From Puccinellia tenuiflora (Eukaryota > Streptophyta > Magnoliopsida > Poales > Poaceae), in assembly GCA_012064385.1 (NCBI GenBank), contig QRDG01000062.1, positions 1,107,627-1,171,626 of the forward strand: a DNA stretch of 64,000 nucleotides. Reading direction: 5' to 3'. A program made the translations under genes and the position numbers. Below the pieces are notes generated by a model. It had not been told where the DNA came from and searched no databases. It was given only the letters and a program-made list of their open reading frames with translations. Below are positions 19,433 to 31,135 of this stretch, piece after piece (position 1 is the stretch's first letter; each line of letters begins with the position of its first letter).

Positions 19433-21183
19433 CGATCTGCATACAGCAGACTTAAAAGTTGCTTTTCCCTGATATGAATGAATGCACTGATATGTTTCGT
19501 ATGTACGTGCCGCTCTTGATGGTGATGAACGCATGCATGCATGTTATCGTGTCGTCCTTAACTATAAGATCTTTAATTTTGGCAAAAAACAGTAAAAGCT
19601 ACTGTACGTACCAGCTTGCTGATCATGTTGACAGATGCGTCAAGGTCGATCGACCGTGGCCATGTGTTGGAGAGCCCGGCCCATGCATGTCATCGAGCAT
19701 TAATTCATGGTCTATCATCCGTAACTGTGTTTTCTGCTTAAGAAAGTAGCACAATTCGGCCCCAATAAAACGTGTATGATATCTCGCACACGATTAATAC
19801 AGCTCAGCCGTGTGCGACGAAGTTGGATGTCATCACACACGTTTATATTAGGGTTAATTAGATATTTATATTAATTCAACTGTGTGTATAAGCTAGATAC
19901 AATTTTGCCCATGATGATTGTCTGCGATTTTATGAAACTCTCTAACGGTAATTTCAATCTACAAGTGTTTCCTTTACAAATGCAAGTTTTATTATGAAAC
20001 GGTTCGCCTCCTTCTTCCGTTGTTTTACCTGCCATTCCGTCTCCCCGCGCTCATCTATCAAAATATTAGGACCACCACCTACTGCTACAATGCCTCGCTA
20101 CAAGTCCAAAGTCTCTGACGAGGATATGACACTCTTGGACGAATCCGCAAGCTCCGGATTGGTACCCGTTGTCACCCGCGCGCATCGATGAAGGCGGCTA
20201 AGGCGCATGTCCCACAAAATATCGATCGAGCACGGGCCGCAGGATCGATGTCCTCGCGTCGCCGAGTCACGACACTTCCACCTCCGTCATTGCCGCCTCC
20301 CCCGGTTCGTCGTCTTAGTCGACACCTTCGTCTAGGCCGCGGATAAGCACTCCCACAAAGGGGTGGTAGAGCGAGTTCGCGGGATGCCCATCTTCGCACC
20401 ACCGGGTCATGGAGAGTGTGCTTCCACCTACACCCCGCTCCCATCGCCTCGTTGTCAGATTCAATCCCTTGTGCGGAGAGGCCGAACAACGACTCTGATT
20501 TGCCCGTTTCAAAAAAAAAAAAGACACTTATTCGATGAAGTCAGATTCATCGTCGTCGGTCAATCTCAGTTATTTGAGAAGCTCGATCAGAGGCAAGAGC
20601 TAGAGTAGCGCACATTGGTGGAGGAGTATATCGCGACGTAGCGCCATGAAGAAGCTACGACGAATCCCGTTGTGGATAAACTCTTTCGCGACTCTGCGCG
20701 AACACCGTGTGCGATGGTGGCTGCATGGCAATATTGAACAATATTTATCGTAATTTCGTGTTTAATGTCACTGATATAAGATATTTGAACGATATTTGTC
20801 CAAAACCCTTTCTTAGTACATATTCAATGTTACACCTGTAATAATTGAACCACAACTGTGTGCGAGAACCGATTGTAGCAGCATCTTGGGTCATACTCAT
20901 ACGGCTAAGTTGAAGGCCTATCATATTTTCAGTGAGAAGGAAAATCTGGAGCCATCTGCAGGTCATCTTCGTGAGTGCCAGCTGGTTCCGGCGCATGCAG
21001 TTGCTGTGGAGCCGCAGGCCAGGCGGGACTGCAGATCGCAGCTCTGTAAGGAGTGTCGGTCGAAGTCAATTTCAGTGGTCGGTTAAACACATGAAATAAA
21101 AGCTTATGAACAGAGGGTCCCGGCGCTCGTTTAAATGCCAAATTAAGTTCTGATCTTATCTTAGCACCTTAAAAGCACGTACT
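19433..21183. other. Gene-less stretch, probably degraded transposon
   Basis: The words GTGTGCGACGAAG and CATCACACACGTTT (about 19800-19850) and GTGTGCGAGAACC (about 20855) are of a kind seen in degraded Triticeae DNA transposons. A short GC-rich part at 20090-20480 has only broken frames. No termini or domains could be fixed. Confidence 0.35.
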
Positions 21184-21197
21184 ATCAAAAGTGCTAG

Positions 21198-21220
21198 TTT
21201 TTTTTTTTTTTTTGCGCTGG
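21198..21220 (-). mobile_element. Poly(T)-only retroposon insertion
   Basis: Sixteen or so T residues plus GCGCTGG are flanked by the exact 14-bp direct repeat ATCAAAAGTGCTAG (21184-21197 and 21221-21234). This is what a target-primed insertion of little more than a poly(A) tail, in minus orientation, would leave. Confidence 0.65.
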
Positions 21221-21234
21221 ATCAAAAGTGCTAG

Positions 21235-22706
21235 CTAAAGCACGTCATGCATGCAAGTATCCATGCATTGGATTGCAGAGCCCGAGAGATCTGATGGGGA
21301 CATAAGTGTGTTCCCCAAACGGGTGTGTGGCGACAGAGTTAGACACGGTATTACTAGTAGCAGATATGTTTTTCCCCCTTTGGGGGTGCATAGTAGTAGT
21401 CTTTCTCGTCGCCCAAGCTATGTTGTATGGAATATGGATAGTGTCGTGTTATCTTGGGGCAGGATCATTGCCTAGCCTTCGCCATGCCCTGGGCGTCTAC
21501 AACATGCGTGCTTAACTAAAGGTGTGCCGCGCGCGGCAGACCGGATCCAGATACTGTTCCATAGGAGTAGCTAGTGTATGATGTGAGACATCGATCCGTC
21601 TTTTTTGGGACATAGATTGTGCCGGCAAAGTCGTTTTTTGTTGGGTTATGTGATCATGTTCCCTAGCTTTAGCTTGCCTCCCCCTCCTCCTTTGATCGAT
21701 CCTTCGATCCAGGCATGCAAATGCAAATGCAAGAGCAGTACGGTTAGCGTTTCAGCTTGTTTTCGACCAAATGTTTTGGCCAATTAATCGTCCTAGAAAA
21801 CAAAGTTAAAATGCACCCCAAGAAAGAAGACATGGTTAATTAATGAGGACAAAAATATACTCCTATATTGGATTGAATGATTTTGTACATACTACATTGA
21901 CCTGTTTACTCGATTCTCAATAAAAAGTACAATGGAGTTGATAGTGCCGATCGATGTGGTTAAAAGTACAATAGCGTACACTGTAGACGGATCACGCCTG
22001 TACTTACATGTCCGGTACTTAGCCTGCAACTGCTGTGCGTTGGTGCAGGCTTTACGCACCCTGATCCGCTCCCGGTTTAAAGGCTACGCACTGAGAGAGA
22101 GAGAGAGTGTGTGTCTATATAGCTACGTGGTGTTAAAGGCCACACCCTGGTCGGTCAGAGTTGTGCTTTGACCTTGCTAGCTACTCCAGCTGCTTCAGAG
22201 TGCAGTGCACGCGCGCGCGCTCCTCGGCTGTTCACAACTCCATATGACCATATGCATGCATGCATACAGGGTCGTGTCTCGTAATTTTACATATACACAT
22301 TAACCTCAACAGACTCTGCGATGTCAAATATACAAGGAACTGCGAAAACAAATGAAGAGTAACAAGGACTGACACTCAAAATTCCATTTCCTTGGTGAAG
22401 AACAAACCAGAATAAACTCCGCGGCGGCACCACCACCGTGAATATATATGCTCATGTGCCACATAACCATCCGACAAGTAGTCATTGATCCATAAAACAA
22501 AAATACCGTGCCTCCATTGTTATGCATACGCATAATTAGATTAGTTCATTGAACGATGAAGGCTTATGTTTTCACGTGACCAGATGCATTTTTAATGGAG
22601 GTGGCAAGTTTTTTGTTTTTTGTTTTTGGAGGGAAAGGTGGCAAGATGCAAGGAATGGAAGCTCATTGCGCTTAGGCCTTTGCTAGAGTTTGGCCCAACT
22701 TTACTA
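21235..22706. other. Gene-less intergenic stretch with short simple repeats
   Basis: A short GA run at 22096-22109, a GCGC run near 22212 and CATG repeats near 22255 are the only features seen. No conserved frame was found. Confidence 0.5.
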
Positions 22707-22830
22707 CTACCTCCGTCCCAAAAAAGATGTCATTTTTTTGTCCAAATTTAAATATATCTAACCACTAAATAATGTCTAGATACATTCAATTTTAGACAAA
22801 GAAATGACATCCTTTTTGGGACGGAGGGAG
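22707..22830. mobile_element. Stowaway MITE
   Basis: 124 bp with inverted ends CTACCTCCGTCCCAAAA and TTTTGGGACGGAGGGAG and TA on both sides. The inner sequence matches the MITE at 27068-27167 (AAAGATGTCATTTTT, TTTAGACAAAGAAATGACAT). Confidence 0.9.
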
Positions 22831-22960
22831 TACGTACTAGCTGGTTAGGTACATGGCTCAAACGTTGGGCTCTGTTTTCAATGGACCGAGGCCCATCGCC
22901 CGGGTTACAAGTTGTGACAATATGATCGAGATAGCTTTGCTAGTACAAAAGAACTCTTTT

Positions 22961-23460
22961 TTTTTCGAGATTGACGGGGGAATAAATCCCCACTGCTTGT
23001 TCCATTCACCGAAAAGTGGCCTAACGGACCATGTTCTTACAACTGATGGAGAATTTACAGGGGATATAAGGAAAGAGAAGATAATTACAAATACAAAAGA
23101 AAAGACAACTAGAAACAAAGAGAGAAAACACTAAGGGAGGGGGAGGTTAGCAACGAAGCCCACCGAAACCCCCGGGAGGCCGACAAATCGCGCCGCTAGA
23201 GGAGGATCTCCGAAGGGAACCTCAACACCGAGAGCAAGCAGCCGAAAGGACATCTCTGGCACAGACGACATGCGTCGAATAGCCGCGTCTGTGTGACGAC
23301 ATCGGTGTGGCGTCGTCGTAGCCGTAGGCCGGTGCGCTGCCGATACCAAGCACAGTCAAAGGGCGTCGAGAGCCGAGACTGGGACGGCGACACCGCTGGC
23401 CGAGGCCACCCCAGGAAGTCCGTGGAGCAGGTAGCAGAAACGGGCACCACAACAGTAGCA
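22961..23460 (-). mobile_element. Non-LTR retroposon, 5'-truncated
   Basis: A 500-bp insertion flanked by the direct repeat AAAAGAACTCTTTT (22947-22960 and 23461-23474). On the minus strand it ends in a poly(A) tract (the T run at 22961-22965 merges with the target repeat). It has no intact ORF and may be the 3' end of a LINE. Confidence 0.7.
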
Positions 23461-23474
23461 AAAAGAACTCTTTT

Positions 23475-24600
23475 GGAGCTAGTCCTAAAAATAAATAAAA
23501 AGTGTCTGACCGAGCAAGTCCGAGTCCTATTTCTTGTGATGCCTTTTTTTTTTCTTAACCTCAGTCAGTCACCTTTCTTGTGATGCCTTTTTTTTCTTTC
23601 TTCTTTTGCTTTAAACATGGAAGGATCGTAAACTGCTAAAGGCTGTTTTTCTTACACAGCAAATAAATCTTCAACCCAATTTGTTTTCACAAAGATAATA
23701 TATTAACAACAAGAAGTTCCGGTTACATCCAATCTCGGCAGCAACATAACGTCTAAGACATAGTTGAGTTACCACATATGCAAACAACCAAAAAATACAA
23801 AAAAGAGATCATAACAACAGGAACTAACCACCACTATAGGCGACACTCGGAATGCAATAACACCTCCATGTTGCGCATGAGGTCGGCAACGACCAATCTA
23901 CAAAAAGTCAGATTTGGGTTTCATCTGATGAAAGTCTGAGCTCTCCGGACAATGTCTTCAACAAGGATTACAAAAAGTCAGTAATTGGTAGATACGACCA
24001 ATGAAGATTAGACTAAGAGTTTTCACCTTGAAATCACAACCCGTACTTGAAACAAACACAAAAATGAAGTCACCTAGTGTTCCCGCCCCCTCTCGTCCTA
24101 CTGCACAACGAGATGTGAAGAACCATTTCCGGCTTCCGCCGGCACCATGGTAATAGCGACAATGATACCATGCACAAGAATGCCGACAAAAAGAAGAGCT
24201 TCGCAATGCGCCACCTCGAAGGCTCGTCTTCGTTTCCATCGTCACGTTAGACCGCGACGATGTCCACTCCTGAGTCGGGTTACCATTATTAGAAACTAAA
24301 ATAAAAAAGACATGGAAAAACAAAAATCCTAGCTTAAATGTAGAAGAAAAATTAAACTAAGAAAAAATGGATCAGCAAAAAGAACGAAAGAAGAAGAAAA
24401 AAGAAAAGAAATGAATGCATAAACATAGAACAAGAATTTTATTTACGGGGGCGAGCTGATGATCGTAGACTACATGATTTTTTTAAATAAAATTTTGAAC
24501 CAATTTTGAAAATTGATCATTTTCAAAATCGTAATTTTTTTAAAAAAATTAAAATTTATAAATTTGAACATTTTTTTATATCATATCATTTAAAAATATA
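23475..24600. other. Gene-less stretch, likely old retroelement remnant
   Basis: A/T-rich with poly(T) and poly(A) runs. The sequence style resembles a reversed LINE 3' region, but I saw no target duplication or domain. Confidence 0.35.
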
Positions 24601-24639
24601 TAAAAATAAACTAAAAATGATTTTTTTTGGATAAAACAA

Positions 24640-26020
24640 AAAATGGTAGTGAACCAAACATACAGGTCACCGAAAATAATTGTGAACACAAAATATTGGT
24701 GAACCAAAAGTAATAGTGAACCAAAAATACAGGCGAACCAAAAATAATAGTGAAATGAAAAGAAACCAAAATTTGGGTGAACCGAAAATAGTAGTGAACC
24801 AAATTTTCGGGTGAACGAAAAATACAGGTGAACCAAAAATAAGAGTGAACCGAAAAGGAACCAAAATTCGGGTGAACCAAAAATAATAGTGAACCAAAAT
24901 TTCGGGTGAACCAAAAATACGGGTGAACCAAAATTCGGGTGAACAGAAAATAATAGTGAACCAAAATTCGGGTGAACCGAAAATAATAGTGAACCAAAAC
25001 TCGGGTGAACAAAAAATACCAGTGAACTGAAAATAACAGTGAATCGAAAAGGAACCAAAATTCGGGTGAACAGAAAATAATAGTGAACCAAAATTCAGGT
25101 AAACCGAAAATAAACCAAAATTTCGGGTGAACCAAAAATACCGATGAACCGAAAATAATAGTGAAATGAAAAGAAACCAAAATTTTAGTGAACCAAAATT
25201 TGGGTGAACCGAAAATAATAGTGAACCAAAAATAATAGTGAACCGAAAAGGAACCAAAAATCGGGTGAACCAAAAATAATAGTGAACCAAAATTTAGGTA
25301 AACCAAAAATAATAGTGAACCAAAATTTCGGGTAAACCAAAAATACCTGTAAACTGAAAATAACAGTGAACCAAAAAGGAACCAGAATTCGGGTGAACCG
25401 AAAAATAAGAGTGAACCAAAATATGGGTGAACCGAAAATAATAGTGAACCAAAATATGGGTGAACCGAAAATAATAGTGAACCAAATTTTCGGGTGAACA
25501 AAAAATGCAAGTGAACCAAAAATAATAGTGAACGGAAAATGAACCAAAATTCGGTTGAACCGAAAATAACAGTGAACCAACATTTAGGTGAACAGAAAAA
25601 ATAGTGAACCAAAATTTCGGGTGAACAAAAAATACCGGTGAACTGAAAATAACAGTGAACCGAAAAGGAACCAAATTCGGGAGAACAGAAAATAAAAATG
25701 AACCAAAATTCGGGTGAACCAAAAATAATAGTGAACCAAAATTTCGAATCAGCCAAAAATACAGGTGAACTGAAAAATAATTGTGAACCAAAAAGGAACC
25801 AAAACTCGGGTGAACCGAAAATAAGAGTGAACCAAAATACGGGTGAACAAAAAATAATAGCGAATCAAAATTTCGGATGAACAAAAAAATACTGGTGAAG
25901 TGAAAATAATAATGAAACCGACAAGAACCAAAATTCGAGTGAACCAAAAATTCAGATGCACCGAAATAGTTGTGAACCAAAAATACCGGCGAATCCAAAA
26001 TAATAATGAAGCAAAAAGAA
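24640..26020. repeat. Minisatellite of GTGAACC(A/G)AAA units
   Basis: About 1.4 kb of degenerate tandem repeats. A common higher-order unit is 33 bp, with GGTGAACCGAAAATAATAGT then GAACCAAAATTCG. Because 33 is a multiple of three and the minus strand of the unit lacks stops, long frames of 132-381 codons exist in all three minus frames. These translate to FGSPEFWFTIIF-type repeats. I do not call them genes. Confidence 0.92.
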
Positions 26021-26099
26021 ACTTAGACATAGTGGACGCTCGAGGACAAAATATGATTGCACGAGGAAAACATAATTTTGGACTAAAATGATACAAAAT

Positions 26100-26370
26100 T
26101 TTGAAACATGAAATAAAAACTAAAAACTCTACTTTAAATAGAATAATATGAAGAAGAAACGGAAAAATAAAATTACAAAGAAATAAAAGGGAAAGAGAGA
26201 GAATGCAGGAAATAAACAAAGAAAAGAGAAAGAAAAAGAAATAGAAAAGCGTACGTACAACGAAGGAAAGAAAGAAAAAAAATAGAACGACAAAAGAAAG
26301 AAAGCGTACGCACAAGGAAGGAAAGAAAGCTTACCTACAGTGACGGAAAGAATGAATGGAAAGCGTACGC
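26100..26370. repeat. Purine-rich low-complexity tract
   Basis: Runs of AAAGAAAG and GGAAAGAAAG on the plus strand. A short word, AAGCGTACGCA, recurs. Confidence 0.6.
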
Positions 26371-27067
26371 AGCCTCCAGCTGACCATCGCTAACGTAGTA
26401 CTGGGCCGAGCCCACAAACACAAATTCTTCAGCGAAACGGCGCTACGAATCGCCCGAGTGATATCGAGCAGTTCGCGGGGTAACGGTTGTTTGACGCGAC
26501 CGCTTGCTTCGTAAACATGTCGGATTGCTAAAGGCCCAGAACGTACTAGTATGACCCGCATATGGAGGCCCGTATAGATTACACAAGGAGCAGACGCCAC
26601 AACAAAAAACCAAAACAAAGACGTGATCCGGCTGTCGGGAGATGAATCAGTTTGGTTGGAGTTGGAGCCACAAAACACAGAGATATGCGAACACACACGG
26701 CACACCTACCGGTCTGGCCATTTCAAGCTAAACGAACAGGCCCCTTGTGAAGCTGTCACTCTCCGTCCGTCACGGGATCTAGTTGCGGACATGGCAACGC
26801 TCCTAGTTTTCGTGGTGGTCCGTGCGGATCGGATCACGCAATGGACATTTTTGGGTGGCCGGAGATACGGCCTTCCTCCGTCACGCGACGCCTGCGCGGC
26901 CGAGACGGGCGCATTGCAAGCATATGCGCAGACACCTTCTGTCGCCGGCTGCAGACACTACTCAATCCACCCCAAGAAAACGAGCGATCTCTGCGCCCCG
27001 TTGCCGCGTCAGAAGAGGAACATGGATGCATGCCTTCGTTCTGGTTCGGTACATATAAATCCTAGTA
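26371..27067. other. Gene-less stretch, mixed composition
   Basis: GC content rises to near 50 percent, and short frames overlap on both strands (26623-27105, 26834-27065) with no domain I know. It could hold an eroded gene end. Confidence 0.35.
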
Positions 27068-27167
27068 CTACCTCCGTTCCGAAAAAGATGTCATTTTTCC
27101 ACTAAATAGTGTTTAGATACATTTAACTTTAGACAAAGAAATGACATCCTTTTTGAGACGGAGGGAG
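27068..27167. mobile_element. Stowaway MITE, short form
   Basis: 100 bp, ends CTACCTCCGTTCCGAAAA and TTTTGAGACGGAGGGAG, TA duplicates at both sides. It is a shorter relative of 22707-22830. Confidence 0.88.
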
Positions 27168-27974
27168 TACTATAAATCGAGTAAATGGCACCGATGATCA
27201 CTGAAGTTGTTGGTCTTTAGGTGCCCCTTAATCCGGGGACGATATTTTGATATGCTCCCAGTTTTCAAATTATATTTCAAAAGCAGTTGAGATGTCAAAA
27301 AATCGGACATCTCAACATCCTACGGGCGCACGAAATCGTTTCACAGAAAACCGACATGTTTTTATGTCGTGTGTAACAAAACAAAATTTGGTGCTACAAA
27401 AGCCTTTTAGCGATATTTTTTTCTTTTTCTTTTTTTTGCTTCGCTCGATAAATCCTGCCTTGCTGCTTGCCGTATGGATCGCCACAAGAAAACCAGTCAT
27501 GTTGCCATGTTGGTACACAATCCATGTTTGTATGCTACGTACCTCAAATCGGCGAATATAAAACCCTCAATCATCACTAGTACGCCTTCCAAGTGTCAGA
27601 GCCATGCCTGCGTGCGGCTGCAGTAGCCCGCATCTGGGGGAGGTCGGATACTAGACACAAATAATGCACTTTTTTAAAATGTTGGGATCATCATTGACAC
27701 TTGTTTAATACGCAATGCTTGCCTGCCTGCCTGCCTGCCCTGTGAATGAATATTCAACGTGTAACCAGGAGTAGACAAATCATGCATCTAACCGGCAAAA
27801 AAACAAAAACAAATCATGCATCTTGTATTCATCGAGCTAAGCCGATCTTCGTACCAGGATAGGATAAGGCAGCCTATGCCTGGTTGACGAGTCGCACTTT
27901 TCGATGTCCCGATCCACTGAATTCTTCTTGCATGACTACTCAAAATTATTTTATCATGGAGTAGCTTTTAGAAC
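27168..27974. other. Gene-less intergenic stretch
   Basis: A CTGC/CCTG microsatellite lies at about 27719-27740 and a T-rich run at about 27416-27438. No gene or element border seen. Confidence 0.5.
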
Positions 27975-28402
27975 TACCTAGGTTGTCCCTCTAGGAGATT
28001 ATGCTTAAGAAAAACCTAGACCGCTGGGCGGTTGATAATTACTCCTGGTTCATTTCTTAATGTATGCGCGCGCGTGGTCGACAACTAACAGAAGACACCT
28101 GGAGATATATATATGTACGTCCAGGGACGGATTCACAGTATAAGCAATAGGGCACGACAGCCTCCGCTCAATCTACCTATGTGGTTTGTGTTGTGGTTTC
28201 ATTAAGTTAAAGTAAGGCTCGCCTTGACCCTAGGGTCTTAATATTGCATGCAGCCATAGAGAAATAAACACCATACGCAACAAGATTAGTTAGCACGGAA
28301 TGGGATAATGGCCTTGTATACAAAACCGGAGGGAGTATGTAGCTTAGTAGAGATTTTCCAAACAATTAATCATGCTACTTATTAATTGTCTTTGTTTTCT
28401 TA

Positions 28403-28918
28403 GGGTGTGTTCGGTTCTGGAATTGAGTGGAACGGAATGGAACCGTCTTATTCTTGTGATCGGTTCTGAAATGGAATGGAACGAGGTGGTTCCTAAAAAG
28501 GGAATATTCCCTCCAGATGCGGAATGCACTCGTCCGGCCAAACCGGCCGGACCAAGTGGAACGGCTCTCTGTCTCTCTATAATTAATCAAGTTTAGAAAT
28601 AATTAATCAAGATTCGGAATAATTAATCAAGTTTAGTAATAATTAATCAAGTTTTAGGAATAATTAATCGAGTTTTAGAATAATTAATTGAGTTTTAGGG
28701 ATAATTAATCGAGTTTAGGAATAATTAATTGACATTAGGAATAATTCCATTCTCACCCATTCCATTTCATCGTCACCCCATTTCAAAACCAAACACAAGA
28801 ATGGAACGGTTCCATGACAGTTTTTTGTCTAAACCGAACACAAGAATGGAACGGTTTCATTCTGGTAGAATGGAATGGTTCCATTCCATTCCATCCAATT
28901 CCACAACCGAACACACCC
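28403..28918. mobile_element. Tourist/Harbinger-like MITE
   Basis: 516 bp with ends GGGTGTGTTCGGTT and AACCGAACACACCC and TTA at both sides (28400-28402, 28919-28921). The paralogous position near 32560 is uninterrupted. Inside, a ~22-bp unit with TAATTAATCAAGTTTAG is repeated about nine times (28575-28745), with TGGAATGGAAC-type repeats around it. Confidence 0.88.
28575..28745 (+). repeat. ~22-bp tandem repeat inside the MITE
   Basis: About eight to nine degenerate copies of AATAATTAATCAAGTTTAG. Confidence 0.85.
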
Positions 28919-30659
28919 TTAGTATCTAGAAATGGGATAGTGGTCTTGTTTACAAAACCGGAGGGAGTATGTAACTTAGTAGATGCTAGCAAGAATAAAA
29001 GATTCCATTATATGTTAAGCAACATCAAAGTACAAGTGGCAATGTCTGGTATCTCTTCTCCAAAATGCATTACATTGGAAGATTTGAGTATCGAACATGA
29101 GACCGATTTTCATGTGAAAGACCAGAGATCATGACAACATGCAGAACCAGAGTACTTCAATCCCTGACAATGGTTCACATGATTTTCACTTAATGGATGG
29201 GCCTGGACCAACAGGTAATAAAATCCAAGTCAGAATCAACACTAATGACTGGAAAATATAGCAAAACATAGTAAACTGGACTAGTAGAGTATATCTTAAG
29301 TAGCAGTAGATCATGATCATTGTTGTTCATTTATTCACCAGTCACAAAGCATTTTTTAGAACCATGTCCATGTTGCTAATGCACAACGAACTGCTGCGCT
29401 ACGGACCATAACTTTTCTCAATGCACAAAGAGAAAGCTTCCAATAAATATATACAAAAATATAAATATCTAATCTATTATGACTATAAATATATAAAGAA
29501 ATACAAATCATTGGGTTCTCATCCAAGTACCAAACAAGTCATCAACACTAAGTCTTTATTATTAGTGCACTATAGTGATGTGCTCGGGTGGTTCGTAAGT
29601 TGGGCATGGTTCTAAAAAGTACCTAGGTGTCCCTCTAGGAGATTATGCCCCCCTTTCATCACTACCACAGAAATGGCTATAGGGAGGTTGGCATTCTGTG
29701 GCGCACCGTTAATTGGTGCGCCACAGAATTATTTCTGTGGCGCATGGATGCTGGTGCGCCACAGAAATTTTCGACTTTCTGTGGCGCATCTTTTGTCCAT
29801 GCGCCACAGAAAGTCAGAATTCTGTGGCGCATGCCCACCCATGCGCCACAGAAAGTCAGGATTCTGTGGCGCATTCCCACCCATGCGCCACAGAATTTCT
29901 GTGGGTCCCACGTACAACCACTAGGTCAGAGGTCTATCTGGGACATTCTGTGGCGCACCGTGGCTGGTGCGCCACAGAAAAGGGACATTTTGTGGCGCAC
30001 CGTGGCTGGTGCGCCACAGAAAAGTGACATTCTGTGGCGCACCTGGTAGGTGCGCCACAGAAAGCTGACGGCACAGATTTTTTTTTTCAAATCCCACCCC
30101 CCCCCCCCCCTCCCCCCCCCTCGGTGGATCGCCTTTTTAGTTTTGCAGGAAGTGAAAGAAAATGATAAAAAATTCAATAAATAAAATCCTTTGCGATGTA
30201 GTTAGGTATGAGTGTCTAGTAGGTCTAGAAATTTTGAAATATGAATTTTGAAATTTTTTGCAACAAATGAAAAAAAATCTTATAACGGGCATAACTTTTG
30301 CATACGACGTCGAAAAAATGTGAATAATACCTTAAAAAAACTAGAGAAAATTTCGGAACCGCCCTCAAAATTCCAAACGAAAAAAAAGTTATGGCCAACA
30401 GAAGAATTTTCCCAGCAAAATAAAAAAATCAAAAAAAGGAAAAAAAAATCTGTGGCGCATGTGCCAAGGATGCGCCACAGAATTATTGGGCGGGATTCGA
30501 AATTTTGAATCCCGCCCAATAATTCTGTGGCGCACCAATGCCAAGGATGCGCCACAGAATTTCAAACAGACGATTTTTTTCTACAAAATCAAAAAAATTC
30601 AAAAATTTCGAAAAAAATTAAAAAAAGAAAAAAATTCCAAATTCCAAAAAAAAATTATA

Positions 30660-30900
30660 ACAAAGAAGATTGTTGAAAATTTTGGATTTTTTGAATTTTT
30701 TAAATTTTTTTTAAAAATAAGTTTTTTGAATTCTTTGGATTTTTTGAATTTTTTAAAGTTTTTTTTAAATAAGTTTTTCAATTTTTTGGATTTTTTGAAT
30801 TTTTTAAAGTTTTTTTTTAAATAAGTTTTTTGAATTTTTTGGATTTTTTGAATTTTTTAAAGTTTTTTTAAAAAAATTTAAGTTTTTTTAATTTTTTTGG
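30660..30900 (+). repeat. T-rich ~62-bp tandem repeat
   Basis: Four degenerate copies of a unit with TTTTGGATTTTTTGAA and TTTTTTAAAG words. Confidence 0.7.
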
Positions 30901-31080
30901 ATCTTTTGAAACTTTTGAATCTCCTTTTGAAAGTTTAGAAGTTTTTGAAAAATCTGAAATTTAAAAACACACATTTATAACACATACATAACATATACAC
31001 ATACAAGACTTAAGAGGATTCATATGATATATATATCAATAAGAACTTGAGTAGCACAAGGGTAGGTGAAGTGGGTGAAA

Positions 31081-31135
31081 CTTAGAAGTTAAGCGTGCTA
31101 GGGTTGCAGCAATTTGAGGATGGGTGACCTAACGG
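31081..31135 (+). other. 5S-rRNA-like stretch inside CACTA
   Basis: The words AGAAGTTAAGCGTGCTAGGG and TTTGAGGATGGGTGACCT match the internal control region of plant 5S rRNA genes (A-box and C-box parts), with a diverged spacer. The 5' half of 5S rRNA is absent. Confidence 0.7.

Larger units (their letters stand above)
27975..29607 (+). repeat. Segmental tandem duplication, copy A
   Basis: From the words CTACCTAGGTTGTCCCTCTA to GATGTGCTCGGGTGGTTCG this stretch is collinear with copy B (29608-33258). Shared parts include CCTAGACCGC, TGCGCGCGCGT, AACTAACAGAAGACACCTGG and the 3' part at 28920-29600. Copy A carries a 516-bp MITE that copy B lacks. Confidence 0.85.

Noticed and set aside
24611..25998. 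Long minus-strand frames (up to 381 codons) in the GTGAACC repeat region
   Set aside because: They are open in several frames at once because of the repeat composition and have no domain or codon signal of a gene.
26623..27105. 160-codon frame near 26.6-27.1 kb
   Set aside because: No recognisable domain and it runs into a MITE; composition does not separate it from chance.
28321..28338. Stowaway end (CGGAGGGAGTA) repeated at 28327, 28960, 32490 and 32600
   Set aside because: Only one terminus-like word at each place and no inverted partner; it is part of the duplicated segment, perhaps a relic.
31081..31135. A functional 5S rRNA gene
   Set aside because: Only the 3' part with the internal promoter words is present; the 5' half and a T-run terminator in place are missing.
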